Positions 8,560 to 19,157 of a stretch of DNA of 38,921 bases are shown here, piece by piece. The stretch is from Pseudomonadota bacterium. GTDB lineage: Bacteria; Myxococcota_A; Polyangia; Haliangiales; Haliangiaceae. How positions within the stretch are numbered: the stretch's first letter is position 1; each line of letters opens with the position of its first letter. The translations under genes and the position numbers were made by a program. The stretch lies in contig JAKSDA010000561.1 of the NCBI GenBank assembly GCA_022360315.1, forward strand, positions 1-38,921, in the 5' to 3' direction. The notes below the pieces were generated by a model. It ran no database searches. It saw nothing but the letters and a program-made list of their open reading frames with translations, and was not told the DNA's origin.

Positions 8560-10076
8560 TTAGCCCGATACCACGACCCGGCCATCTTTGACCACTTTGT
8601 GAACGAGATTGGCCCCGTAGTGGTATGGAATTTCGGCTGGTGACTCGGCGTCCCACACGACCAGGTCAGCTCGGGCGTGCGGCGCGAGAACGCCAATGTC
8701 GTGACGGCCGATGGCTCGCGCCGCGATCACCGTGGTGCCGAGCCAGGCCTCGGTCACGGTCATTCCGTAGTGGGTTGTGGCCAGCCACATCTGCACCGGC
8801 AAGGTCTCGCAATGACTGGTACCTGGATTGAGGTCGCTGGCCACGGCCAGGGCCACGCCGGCGTCGCGCAAAAGAGCGACCGGCGGGGGAGCGGACCGCA
8901 GCTGGACACATGCTCCGGGCAGCATCACGCCGACAACGCTGTGCGCGGCCAGCGCAGCCATGCCGGCCGGGGATACGTGCTCGAGATGATCAGCTGAGAG
9001 GCCGCCCAGATCGGCCACCATCTCCGCTCCACCAAGGTCGGAAAACTGGCCGACATGGGCGCGCACATGCATGCCGGCATGGCGCGCCGCGCGCAGGATA
9101 TCGCGGCTTTCGTCGCGGCTAAACGCGCCCTCGTCACAGTACACGTCCACGGTATGGCTCAGGCCGCGGCGCGCGGCCTCGGGGATCATGTTCTCGATCA
9201 CCAGGGCGACGAATTGGGCCCGATCGGCGGCATACTCGGGCGGCACGACGTGGGCGCCGAGCAGGGTCGGGACCAGGTCGACCGGCTGGAGAGCATCGAC
9301 CGCCCAGGCGATGTCGAGAAGGCGCAGCTCGCCGTCTGCGGTCAAGTCATAGCCGCTTTTGGCCTCGCACGTGGTGGTTCCCGCCGCCAGGGCACCGGCC
9401 ATGCGATCGGCGGTGAGCGCGATATGCTGATCGAACCTGGCCCGTCGGGTCGGCTCGATGGTGGCTCGAATTCCGCCTCCAGCAGCCGCAATGTCGAGAT
9501 AGGACTGGCCCTTTGCTCGGCTGGCGAACTCGTCGGCGCGATTGCCGGCAAACAACGGATGGGCATGGCAGTCGATGAGCCCGGGGCTGACCAACCGCCC
9601 ACCGGCATCAATGCGCCGGGCACGCGATAGGTCACAGCCCGAACGAGACAGCTCATTGGACGGCCCGAGCCACAGAATGCGTCCCCCGCCACATACCACG
9701 GCACCGTGGTCGATCATGCCGAGCGGATCGGAGGAGTTGCCATCGGCGGTCAGTACCCGCCCGGCACCGTCGATGACCAGTTCTGCGATGCGGTCGACCG
9801 AACGATCGTGCCGCAGCGCCCGGGCTGCCAGGTACGAGCCCGGGATCGCCTCGCTGCCGCCGTCGTCATAGGTGATGTGTACGTCGCCGCCGATGACCTC
9901 GGCGCGGGAAAAAACCCGGACCAATCGGCGCCGGATCGGCCAGGCTGCCCGCTCGATGGGCGATTCGCCCAGAATTCCTGCCAGATCGATACGCCGCAGT
10001 ACTCGTTCGAGCCCACCCGAGAGGCCCAAGCGCAGCGTTGTGCCGTGGCGAATGAGCGTTGCCGTTTCGACGGTGG

Positions 10077-10080
<4 letters not shown>
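8560..10080 (-). CDS. hutI: Imidazolonepropionase with an extra N-terminal domain
   Basis: Hydrolyses 4-imidazolone-5-propionate to N-formimidoyl-L-glutamate, the third step of histidine degradation. From about residue 95 it is a standard amidohydrolase-fold HutI: LVSPGLIDCHAHPLFAGNRADEF carries the metal-binding HxH, TTCEAKSGYDL follows, then LGAHVVPPEY, HVGQFSDLGG, ADHLEHVSP and VASDLNPGTS (metal Asp). Family members are usually 400-420 residues; this one is 506 because of an N-terminal extension of about 93 residues (MTTVETATLIRHGTTLRLGL onward) that I cannot assign. The start is secure: the ATG overlaps the hutU stop codon as ATGA, a classic coupled junction. No hutH or hutG is present in the window, so the rest of the pathway must be encoded elsewhere. 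Confidence 0.95.
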
Positions 10081-11744
<1,664 letters not shown>

Positions 11745-11961
11745 GATGTCTCCTCGGCTCGGTGATACCAGACCCCAGGGTATCGCAAAGTGGCCGCGCC
11801 ACCGCGCTCAGTCCGGCCAGGTATTTACCGGCGCGAATGGCTGGAGCCAGTGGTATTGGGCCAAATTTGTTGAAATGTCTAAGGATCGATGGCGCCGGTG
11901 GTACGCGATCTCGTTCGAGACGGTTTTGACGAACCAAACTACTACTCCGGTAGGGGGAGAA
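11745..11961. other. Non-coding transition between the hut operon and the low-GC island
   Basis: Upstream of the divergent hutU and the plus-strand radical SAM operon. The first 115 or so bases are GC-rich; from about 11860 AT content rises sharply, marking the left edge of the atypical segment. No tRNA, integrase or insertion-sequence end was recognised here. Promoters for both directions must lie in this interval but none stands out. Confidence 0.4.
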
Positions 11962-11995
11962 ATGGCCGCTCGGTATCGAGGCTTCGAGCGGCATT
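11960..11995 (+). promoter_or_regulatory. Stem-loop ahead of the radical SAM operon
   Basis: Arms aaatg(g)ccgctcg and cgagcggcattt pair over 12 bases with one bulged base and a short loop. It sits about 110-160 bases before the first large gene of the operon and covers the ATG of the small reading frame at 11962. It could be a terminator-like or attenuator element, or it could hide that start codon. A short T-containing stretch follows, not a strong T-run. Confidence 0.45.
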
Positions 11996-12081
11996 TCATT
12001 TGTCCGAACTGCTATACGTCGAGGACGTGGCGAGGGTTTTGTGATTCTCAGTGGTTTTACGTTAGCTTGAGAAGGAAGTAA
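11962..12081 (+). CDS. Possible 39-residue Cys/aromatic-rich small peptide
   Basis: A short frame starting at the ATG at 11962 with a purine-rich agggggaga immediately before it (spacing about 4 bases). The peptide is basic with three Cys and many aromatic residues (HFICPNCYTSRTWRGFCDSQ, then WFYVSLRRK), and its stop lies 24-45 bases before the candidate starts of the DUF2264 gene. The same frame is open further upstream, so openness alone is weak evidence. Its position at the head of an operon with three radical SAM enzymes makes a precursor or leader peptide conceivable. There is no homology support, and a hairpin overlaps the start. Treat as a hypothesis only. Confidence 0.2.
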   Translation: MAARYRGFERHFICPNCYTSRTWRGFCDSQWFYVSLRRK

Positions 12082-12125
12082 AATCGGCGCATGATTACCA
12101 CAGCTTGGGTCGGGTGAAACTGAAG

Positions 12126-14132
12126 ATGCTGGGGCGGATCGCGCTGCCAGAAGGTTCACCTTTGCTCAGTTTCTCGCGTTCTCCTGTCACTGGCATTACG
12201 CGAGCGCATTGGGAGTGGCTTGCCGACGAGTTGTTGAAGGGAGTGCGGCGTTGGGCTACCCTGAAGCATTCAGCTATCCACCTACCCGGCCGACCAGGCT
12301 CTGCCGGGAGAGCAATGGATGGTCTTGAGGGATACGCCCGCACATTTCTGCTCGCCGCCTACAGGCTAGCGGGGGCTGGAGGGCAGGTGTCCGGCGACCT
12401 CGTGGAACGATACCTGTCTGGTCTCCAGGCTGGGACCGACCCGGCGAGCGACGAGATGTGGCCGGTTCCATCAGATCACTCCCAGGCCATTGTCGAAGCT
12501 GCCTCCATAGCCATCGCACTTTACGAGACGCGCCGCTGGATCTGGTCCCATCTGCCGGAAGCCGCAAAGCAACACGTCGTCACGTGGCTCCTCGCAGCCG
12601 CAAATGCAAGAGTCTGGCCCAATAACTGGCTCTTGTTTCCCGTTGTCATCCATACCTTTCTCAAGTCCGTTGGTGCGCCCTATCGACAGGGCATCATTGA
12701 ACGTCACCTTCGGGCTGTCGAGAAACTCTATAGAGGTGAAGGTTGGTACTCCGACGGTGGCAGGCACAACTTTGACTATTACAATGGCTGGGCATTCCAC
12801 TTCTACCTCTATCACTGCTCTCGCATGGAGAGACATGACAGCCCTTCTGCCAAGAATCACCGTGAGCGCCTCAGGCTCTATCTAGCTCAGCATCAGTACC
12901 TGTTTGCCGAGGACGGAGCTCCCATCTACCATGGGCGTTCCCTAACCTACCGCTTCGCAGTACTCGCCCCACTTTGGGCCGGGGCTCTATGGAAGAGTGT
13001 GGGTCTCATGCCAGGTGTGCTCCGGTGCATGGCGAATAAGACCTTATTGTACTTCCTGCATCGTGGTGTCCTTGCTGATGGACTACTGTCACAGGGCTGG
13101 CTCAAGCCATTTCCACTGATGCTACAGCACTATTCAGGCCCTGCCTCTCCCTATTGGGCTAGCAAGGGTTTCCTTGGGCTACTCGCTTCACCATCTCACG
13201 AAGTTTGGAGCGAGGTGGAGTCACTGCCAGCGACAAAGCCATATACGCGTTCTTTCGTTGTGCCTGGGCTGATCGTCTCTGGCGACTCAGATGGCATCGT
13301 CCGAGTCTCTTGCAGCAGAGGAGACCACACTTGGTGCACTCGGCGAGGCCGCACCGACCCTCACTACGGCAAGCTCAACTACTCGACCCATACAGCTCCG
13401 AATCTCGATGATGCTGACATTGATTCTCAGGTCGCGTACGTTTCGGAAGAAGGTCGCGTGTTCCACCGTAGGCGTCCGACCTTCGTCGCCCAGGCAGATC
13501 GGTTTGGAGCCTCGGCTTTTGACCTCGCTAACGAGACTGAAGACGCGGTTGGGAGGATAGAGACGGTGTCGATCGGTTTGGGCAGAGTAGATCTCCGCAT
13601 CCACCACGTGACCATAGGCTATCCAACAGGAAGGCTACGGGATGGCGGCTATGCGTTATCTGATAGGTGCCCGCTGAAAGCGGAGCTGGCACGCCACTGG
13701 TCTATAGTCATGAGGCCGGATGGAATGCGCTCTTTCCTGGGCAGCCTCCACGGCTTTGAGAGTTGCCACAACTACACGAGCGAGGGAGCTAATCCAATGG
13801 GACGCTATTCCTCGACTCCTTTCCTCCTATCGCCGGTTTTGGCGGCTGGCGAACACCTCCTGGTGTCGCTAGTGAGCCTCACCAAACAACCCATCAAACC
13901 CGCAGAGGAGCTGAGTGGGATTCGAATCGTCTTCCACTCGACAAATCTCGTCACTATAGAATGCGCCGACGGGGACGAGTTCCTGGTCCAGCTATCAACG
14001 TTAGCACCGTTGGATTTTACGTTCGCCGGTCGCAAGATTCAGGGCTCCGTACGGTTTGCACACTCTTCGTCGCGTCAGGGCCTGGCACTTTGGCTGCAGC
14101 ATCACCCGAGAGGCCGCTTGGAGCAGCGATAG
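12126..14132 (+). CDS. DUF2264 domain protein (putative glycan-active alpha/alpha-toroid)
   Basis: About 668 residues from the ATG at 12126; in-frame TTG at 12105 and GTG at 12114 would extend it by up to seven residues. It matches the DUF2264 family: the start region SPVTGITRAHWEWLADELL, then DGLEGYARTFLLAAYRLAG, WLLAAANARVWPNNWLLFPV, and the aromatic block GEGWYSDGGRHNFDYYNGWA. The family is uncharacterised but probably adopts an alpha/alpha-toroid fold like unsaturated-uronide hydrolases and is common in carbohydrate-use loci, so a role in processing a glycan is an inference. A C-terminal beta-rich part (about residues 390-668) follows. No signal peptide is evident, so it is probably cytoplasmic. 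First large gene of the operon; the next gene begins one base after its stop. GC is lower and codon use differs from the flanking genes. Confidence 0.85.
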   Translation: MLGRIALPEGSPLLSFSRSPVTGITRAHWEWLADELLKGVRRWATLKHSAIHLPGRPGSAGRAMDGLEGYARTFLLAAYRLAGAGGQVSGDLVERYLSGLQAGTDPASDEMWPVPSDHSQAIVEAASIAIALYETRRWIWSHLPEAAKQHVVTWLLAAANARVWPNNWLLFPVVIHTFLKSVGAPYRQGIIERHLRAVEKLYRGEGWYSDGGRHNFDYYNGWAFHFYLYHCSRMERHDSPSAKNHRERLRLYLAQHQYLFAEDGAPIYHGRSLTYRFAVLAPLWAGALWKSVGLMPGVLRCMANKTLLYFLHRGVLADGLLSQGWLKPFPLMLQHYSGPASPYWASKGFLGLLASPSHEVWSEVESLPATKPYTRSFVVPGLIVSGDSDGIVRVSCSRGDHTWCTRRGRTDPHYGKLNYSTHTAPNLDDADIDSQVAYVSEEGRVFHRRRPTFVAQADRFGASAFDLANETEDAVGRIETVSIGLGRVDLRIHHVTIGYPTGRLRDGGYALSDRCPLKAELARHWSIVMRPDGMRSFLGSLHGFESCHNYTSEGANPMGRYSSTPFLLSPVLAAGEHLLVSLVSLTKQPIKPAEELSGIRIVFHSTNLVTIECADGDEFLVQLSTLAPLDFTFAGRKIQGSVRFAHSSSRQGLALWLQHHPRGRLEQR

Positions 14133-14133
14133 C

Positions 14134-14859
14134 ATGAGTGGCACGGCTGCGCTGTTCTCAGATATCGATGGCACGCTACTCGGCGATGCGTCGTCAGAGG
14201 AGGATTTCTCAGCCTACCTCAAAGCCCGACGAAGCCGTCTCATGCTAGCCTATGTCACGTCGCGGTCAATGAGGTCGACGCTCGCACTCGTGGCCGATGG
14301 CCGACTGCCGATACCGCGCTTCGTCTGTACTTCGGTCGGGACAGAACTCCGCGATCTTGACGATCCCAGTAATGCTCTTGGCAAGAAGTACCGAGAGCTG
14401 GCTCCCCATGACTGGAGCACCGAGAACCTAGTCCACGTGGGTACGTCAGTAGGCCTGACCATTCAGCCACCAGAGGAGCAGGCCGCCTACAAGGTGAGCT
14501 TCTACTGGGATGGAAACCAGCAGACACTCGCGCAGCTGTGCTACCGAATTACGGCGGACAGTCACTGCTGCCGGGTTCTGGCCAGTTCACAGCGTTATAT
14601 CGACCTGCTTCCGACGACTTACGGCAAAGGAGCAGCCGTCTCGTTTTTGCTCTCGGAACTCAAATTGGACCGAAGCGAGTGCTACGTAGCTGGTGACACG
14701 GAAACCGACCTCCCCCTCTTCGAGTTGGGATGTCGCGGAATCCTGCCAGCCAATGCCCTTCCAGCCCTCACGCAAAGGGTGAAGCATCCCGATTGCTACC
14801 GAAGCAACTGTCGCTACGCCGCCGGTATACTCGATGGCCTAGCTCATTGGGGAGCATAG
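14134..14859 (+). CDS. HAD-superfamily phosphatase, sucrose-phosphate phosphatase-like
   Basis: A 241-residue HAD hydrolase resembling the sucrose-6-phosphate phosphatase / mannosyl-3-phosphoglycerate phosphatase group (Cof-type C2 cap). Motif I is SDIDGTLL with nucleophile Asp10 and acid Asp12. Motif II is within VTSRSM, the conserved Lys is Lys165 in TYGKGAAVSFLL, and motif IV is GDTETDLPLF (Asp188, Asp192) for Mg2+. A phosphorylated sugar or glycosyl-phosphate is the likely substrate, which suits the flanking glycosyltransferases. The ATG at 14134 lies one base past the DUF2264 stop, so the genes are probably co-translated; an upstream in-frame start would overlap the previous gene by about 75 bases. 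The exact substrate cannot be read from the sequence. Confidence 0.85.
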   Translation: MSGTAALFSDIDGTLLGDASSEEDFSAYLKARRSRLMLAYVTSRSMRSTLALVADGRLPIPRFVCTSVGTELRDLDDPSNALGKKYRELAPHDWSTENLVHVGTSVGLTIQPPEEQAAYKVSFYWDGNQQTLAQLCYRITADSHCCRVLASSQRYIDLLPTTYGKGAAVSFLLSELKLDRSECYVAGDTETDLPLFELGCRGILPANALPALTQRVKHPDCYRSNCRYAAGILDGLAHWGA

Positions 14860-14870
14860 GGGAAGTTACT

Positions 14871-15734
14871 GTGCGAATCTCATTGATCATTCCTACCCAC
14901 AATTCATTCTCCGAAAAGCGTGGATCCCTCGACCTCACACTGAGGAGCTTATCGCAACAAAACCTGGGGGAATACGAGGCTGAGGTAGTCGTTGTGGACA
15001 ATGGTAGTGATGATAGGACGCGCGATGTCCTCGCTCTGTGGGCTACGTCTATCGCTCCGTGGCCCTTGTCGATCACTTCTTGCCCACAGGTTGGCGCCAA
15101 GGCACGTGCGCGCAACGTGGGAGTTTCTGTATCCTCCGGTGACATCATCTTTTTTATGGATGATGATATCTTGCTGCCCAAAGCCACCACAGTACGTCAG
15201 GCCATTGATATGCTAGTTCCAAGGGGGTTCGTATGCGGTGTAAAGCGTCTTTGGACTTACATTGGTTGGGACCAAGCACGCGTTGCAAGAGAACTCGATG
15301 CGAGGTGCTATGATTACGCCCTCGGCATATCAGATCTCCCCAACGGTATCGACCGCGACTCGGGCTACAAGAGCCTGCTCCATGTCAGCTTTCTGGCCCA
15401 CTTTGGATGCCTTGAACGCAGCCTCTTCGAAAAAGTAGATGGGTTCGACGAGTCCTATATCGGCTGGGGCCGTCACGACTGTGATCTTATGTATCGGCTC
15501 CTCGTTGCAGCAGGCGCTGAGTTCGTGAACGCCTATGAATGCGGACCCATCATTCACCTAAACCACCCAGTCAAGAATCGAACTATCCATCTTCCCGCCA
15601 ATGAAGAGCGATACTCCTCCCTTGAGCGAAAATACGGTCTTACACTCAGATACTCGCACCTCTTCGGTATCCAAGAGCACGACGATCCACGGATCTTGGT
15701 GCCTCACGAGACACCTGATCACATGCATGGATGA
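14871..15734 (+). CDS. Family 2 glycosyltransferase A
   Basis: 287 residues, GT-A fold. The N-terminal nucleotide-binding strand is VRISLIIPTHNSF, VVVDNGSDDRTRDV is the typical GT2 second strand, KARARNVGVSVSSGD precedes the metal-binding MDDDI (Asp97-99), and the C-terminal acceptor/base region is FDESYIGWGRHDCDLMYRL, resembling the galactosyltransferase-like C-terminal domain (GWGxEDxDL). It should transfer a sugar from a nucleotide-sugar. No membrane segment is visible, so it is cytoplasmic. The start is a GTG at 14871 with ggggaag upstream; it begins 11 bases after the HAD gene. The next gene encodes a clear paralogue and overlaps by four bases (ATGA). Confidence 0.92.
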   Translation: MRISLIIPTHNSFSEKRGSLDLTLRSLSQQNLGEYEAEVVVVDNGSDDRTRDVLALWATSIAPWPLSITSCPQVGAKARARNVGVSVSSGDIIFFMDDDILLPKATTVRQAIDMLVPRGFVCGVKRLWTYIGWDQARVARELDARCYDYALGISDLPNGIDRDSGYKSLLHVSFLAHFGCLERSLFEKVDGFDESYIGWGRHDCDLMYRLLVAAGAEFVNAYECGPIIHLNHPVKNRTIHLPANEERYSSLERKYGLTLRYSHLFGIQEHDDPRILVPHETPDHMHG

Positions 15735-16582
15735 GGTCCATGATGTCATGCACCGTTCTAATACCGACATACAACAGCTTTGCAACCAAACAGGGTAGCC
15801 TAGAGCTGACACTGTTGAGCCTGGCCAGGCAAAGTATCAGTGAAAATCTGGAGGTAATTATCGTTGACAACGGGTCTAATGATCGGACCGATGAATATCT
15901 AGTTAACTCAGTTCCCGAAATTCTCAAACCCCGTCTGGAGGTGCTCCATTGCCCAGAAACCGGGAACAGGTCAAAAGCTCGTAACGCAGGAATTGCGGTA
16001 GCCTCAGAAGAGCGAATTGTCTTCCTAGATGATGATGTGATCTTCCAGGATCGAGATACTTTGGAGCGAGCGCTGCGCGTTGCCAAGTCAGGATCTTTCG
16101 CATGTGGAGCAAAGCGTTACTGGATGGTAAGGCATTGGAATCCCAGCGCGATTAAAGCTGAATTGCAGGGCGGAGCTCCGTACATAGAGGCCAACTCCTT
16201 CCTTCCCCGTGGTATCTCCCGAGAAACCGGATACCGGGATTTGCAGGAATTTACTTTTGTAGCGCACTTTGGCGTAGTTGAACGCAGCGCGCTGGGTGAA
16301 TATGGTGGATTTGACGAGACTCGTTTTCCTACTCGCCGCGAGGATGTCGAGCTTATGTTCAGGCTCTTACGGGCAGGTATGACGTACTCTCACCTCTTCG
16401 AAACTTGTCGGTGTGTACACCTGACTCATCCCATCGTTGCTTCAACCCTCGATGAGCGTCTGCAATACCACCAGAGGTTTCGCGACCATGAAGCGCTGGT
16501 CGGGATGCGGTTCCGCGTAGGTGCTCTGTTCGGCGTCTACGAGGGTCTTTCGGGTCAGCAACCTCTGGAGACGATCGTATGA
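15731..16582 (+). CDS. Family 2 glycosyltransferase B (paralogue of A)
   Basis: 283 residues. It shares the layout of its upstream neighbour nearly step for step: CTVLIPTYNSFATKQGSLEL, EVIIVDNGSNDRTDEY, KARNAGIAVASEERIVFLDDDVI (DDD at 100-102), then CGAKRYWMVRHWNP, ISRETGYRDLQEFTFVAHFG and GGFDETRFPTRREDVELMFRL. The GWGxHD acceptor motif of copy A is replaced by a FPTRREDVEL version, so acceptor or donor preference may have diverged. The ATG at 15731 overlaps the stop of copy A, and its own stop overlaps the next start, both as ATGA. This suggests an ancient tandem duplication followed by specialisation, for example sequential addition of two sugars. Cytoplasmic, no membrane helix. Confidence 0.92.
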   Translation: MRSMMSCTVLIPTYNSFATKQGSLELTLLSLARQSISENLEVIIVDNGSNDRTDEYLVNSVPEILKPRLEVLHCPETGNRSKARNAGIAVASEERIVFLDDDVIFQDRDTLERALRVAKSGSFACGAKRYWMVRHWNPSAIKAELQGGAPYIEANSFLPRGISRETGYRDLQEFTFVAHFGVVERSALGEYGGFDETRFPTRREDVELMFRLLRAGMTYSHLFETCRCVHLTHPIVASTLDERLQYHQRFRDHEALVGMRFRVGALFGVYEGLSGQQPLETIV

Positions 16583-17709
16583 CGAGTCGTAAGATGGAGA
16601 CCAAACTGGTCGACAACATTCGAGATAGCCTCGCCGCAGATGGTGTAGTTTCGCGGACGCCTGAACTCACGTGGAGGCCGACCTTCAACTGCAACTCAAG
16701 GTGTGGGGGCTGTTCTTACTGGAAAAAGAATACTGGCCTTTTTCCAGCGGAGCGGATCGATTCGCTTGTTCAGGAAATGGCTCAACTTGAGACGGGTGAA
16801 TGCTTGCTCATCGGTGGGGAGCCGACCCTCCACCCCGAATTCAGCCACATGGTCTCGCAACTGCGCGCCTCCAGTATAAGGGTGGTCCTTTTTACGAATA
16901 TGATGTTCGAGCAAGAGCAGATCTATGAGGCAGTCCGGGGTGGTGGGGTCAACACGATCATCTCTTCACTTGACTCCCACGACCCGGCAACACACAATCG
17001 ACTCCGAGGGCGACCTGATGCGTTTGATCGACTTGTGGAAACTCTAGCGGCCGTGCGCACTGGAGATTATCCATTTCTGGCGTTGAATACCGTTGTGTCC
17101 AGCGCAAACTACCACCCGGGGTTTGTGCCACGAGTGATTGAGCGCGCTCTGACCCTCAAGGCCGGTTATTTGGCCTTTTCGTTGATGGATTTTGTGAACG
17201 ACTGCCGCGAGAGACGCAATCAGTCGAAGGCGGACAGACGGCTGAGTCCTGCTGACTTCAATTGTTTCCTCCGGGAATTCCGGGACGCGAAGAGTGAAGG
17301 CCTGGGCCTCATTCTCGCTTCGAACCCCGACCTCAGCTATGTCGCCGATGGCCACGGACGTGCGTATCGCTGGTACAAACGGGGGCAGTACGGCATGCCT
17401 CTGTACGCCACCCTTCCATGCTGGGAGTCATGGAATGGAGTTAATATTCTACCCAATGGCGATGTTTATCCCTGTCTCTCGACCATCCTAACACCTCGCT
17501 ATCGACTTGGTAACATACTCGATCGGTCTCTGATCGAGGTCGTCAATGATGCCCCCGCGTTGCGCTATCGGACAGGCCGATTAAAGCACCCCTGGCCTGT
17601 TTGTGTTTTTTGCAAAGATTGTCAGACCAAAAACGTTCGACTCACTCGGTTGGCAGGTATCGATGGAGAAATGTGTCGCCCCGAACCGTTGCGCATTGTG
17701 GGCAGTTAG
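16579..17709 (+). CDS. Radical SAM protein with SPASM-like Cys-rich C-terminus
   Basis: 376 residues. The canonical radical SAM [4Fe-4S] motif CNSRCGGC is at Cys38, Cys42 and Cys45, with the glycine-rich GGEPTLHPEF at 79-88 for SAM binding. The C-terminal part contains Cys281, NGDVYPC (Cys299) and a CVFCKDC cluster (Cys342, 345, 348), resembling a SPASM/twitch domain that binds auxiliary Fe-S clusters. Such proteins act on peptides (sactipeptides, mycofactocin, PQQ) or on sugars and cofactors. The ATGA overlap with glycosyltransferase B places it in the same unit. No RRE-like peptide-binding domain is visible within the protein. The substrate is unknown; a glycosylated small molecule or a peptide are both possible. 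Confidence 0.9.
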   Translation: MTSRKMETKLVDNIRDSLAADGVVSRTPELTWRPTFNCNSRCGGCSYWKKNTGLFPAERIDSLVQEMAQLETGECLLIGGEPTLHPEFSHMVSQLRASSIRVVLFTNMMFEQEQIYEAVRGGGVNTIISSLDSHDPATHNRLRGRPDAFDRLVETLAAVRTGDYPFLALNTVVSSANYHPGFVPRVIERALTLKAGYLAFSLMDFVNDCRERRNQSKADRRLSPADFNCFLREFRDAKSEGLGLILASNPDLSYVADGHGRAYRWYKRGQYGMPLYATLPCWESWNGVNILPNGDVYPCLSTILTPRYRLGNILDRSLIEVVNDAPALRYRTGRLKHPWPVCVFCKDCQTKNVRLTRLAGIDGEMCRPEPLRIVGS

Positions 17710-17723
17710 TTTCCGGAGATAGC

Positions 17724-19157
17724 ATGAGTGACGGAACGGACGTGGTTTTAGTGAATCTCCCCTATGCATGCTGTGTGGGTAGAGTCCAGGCACCGGATTC
17801 GTATCTTCGTATGCTGCGCGTCTCGCACCTTGGCAGCTCATCGTACCGGAGCTTTGCTGGCGAACCCGTAGCCCTCCAACATGTGGCGGGTGAACTCAGA
17901 GCTGCTGGCTTCATAACGGAGCTCATCGATGGGTTTCTACTGGAGCTGTCTCTCCCGGAGGTGGTGTCCAGGGTCAGGAGCATGACGCCGCAGGTCGTTG
18001 GCATTACGCTCTGCAGCGGCGGTGAGCCAGAACTGGACTCGCTCCTCATGGCGCTCGAAGGTGAGATGCGTCCACCATACGTCGTGATTGGAGGACCTGG
18101 AGCGCGCTACTATCGCCCCCCGCCAGTGACGGCGCTGCTCGTCAAGATTCTGCCAGGTGACCTGCAAAGAGACGAGCTATTGCGGCTCGTTTCGGAGGCG
18201 ACAGGAAAGGCACGCCACTTGCCGATGGCTGGGTTTCCTCGTCGTGCCCGTGACTACGCAAAATTGGCGCTTGAGAAGGGTTTATCGCTGTCTGTGTCGG
18301 CAAGCCGCGGTTGCGGCTGGAGCGGCTGCTCTTTTTGTTTCGAAACTGTCGAGGCACGCGCTCGCGGACAGCGGCGTGTGGCCCGCCCTGCGCAGCAGGT
18401 CATCGGAGAAGTAGAGAGCCTCGTGGAGCGTTTCGGCATCAGTCACTTGACTTTCACCGATACGGATTTCCTCGGAGGAGGGCGTCTCGGCGTGGAACGC
18501 GCCCTACAAATCGCTCGGGGAATTCACGCCGCTGGTATCTGCTCCTGGATGATAGACATTCGTCCAGACGAAGTAAATCCGGACCTGCTGGAAGAGTTAG
18601 TAGGCCTCGGACTCAGAAGCGTTTTCGTCGGTATCGAGACAGTCGACGAAAGCACCTACAGGTACTACGAGAAGCCGCTGCCACGGCGAGGCCTGAAGAA
18701 GACCTTTGCTGTGCTGGAAGCGCTGGGGATACATGCGATACCGGGTTTTATCCTGTTCGATCCGAGGAAGTCGTTCGAAGCTACGATTCGGGACGAGCGC
18801 TGGCTGCGAGAAGCGAAACACTTCGACCTCTCTAGACGGCTCACACGCTTGGCCTCTCGTGAACGAGTTCCTGGCGCGGGTTACGATCCGAGACTACAAG
18901 CTCTCTACGACGGAATGGGGATGATCTTCAACCAATGTTATGCCTGGACATCGAGGATTCTTGGAGACTCGAGTTTGAAAAAGCGGCTGATGCCTAGTCT
19001 GGCGCAGCGTATTCGGGACACGTTCGAAAATGCGACAGATAATCTGATTCGGGTCGTCCAGCATCTTCAGGATCCTGGCGATGTCGAGGCGAGACGGTCG
19101 GCTTTTCGGACGAAAGTGGTGTCATTGATTGAAGCGGAATTCCATCATGCGGCTTGA
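17724..19157 (+). CDS. Cobalamin-binding-type radical SAM protein
   Basis: 477 residues. Residues 1 to about 160 form a Rossmann-like domain with LVNLPY at the start, EPVALQHVAGELRAAGF, VVGITLCSGGEPELDSLL and YVVIGGPGARYY, the pattern of B12-binding domains of class B radical SAM enzymes. The radical SAM core follows: the cluster motif is CGWSGCSFC at Cys197, Cys202 and Cys205, a Cx4Cx2C spacing rather than Cx3Cx2C, and LTFTDTDFL and FVGIETVDESTYRYYEK are typical later strands. Such enzymes methylate unactivated carbon or phosphorus or rearrange rings. The ATG at 17724 is 14 bases after the previous stop with ggag upstream. No DxHxxG motif is present, as is usual for base-off class B enzymes. 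Confidence 0.88.
   Translation: MSDGTDVVLVNLPYACCVGRVQAPDSYLRMLRVSHLGSSSYRSFAGEPVALQHVAGELRAAGFITELIDGFLLELSLPEVVSRVRSMTPQVVGITLCSGGEPELDSLLMALEGEMRPPYVVIGGPGARYYRPPPVTALLVKILPGDLQRDELLRLVSEATGKARHLPMAGFPRRARDYAKLALEKGLSLSVSASRGCGWSGCSFCFETVEARARGQRRVARPAQQVIGEVESLVERFGISHLTFTDTDFLGGGRLGVERALQIARGIHAAGICSWMIDIRPDEVNPDLLEELVGLGLRSVFVGIETVDESTYRYYEKPLPRRGLKKTFAVLEALGIHAIPGFILFDPRKSFEATIRDERWLREAKHFDLSRRLTRLASRERVPGAGYDPRLQALYDGMGMIFNQCYAWTSRILGDSSLKKRLMPSLAQRIRDTFENATDNLIRVVQHLQDPGDVEARRSAFRTKVVSLIEAEFHHAA

Noticed and set aside
12091..12117. Eight-codon frame (ATG at 12091) directly before the DUF2264 gene
   Set aside because: It has a ggaag upstream but is too short to judge; it could be a leader peptide, but nothing beyond its position supports that.
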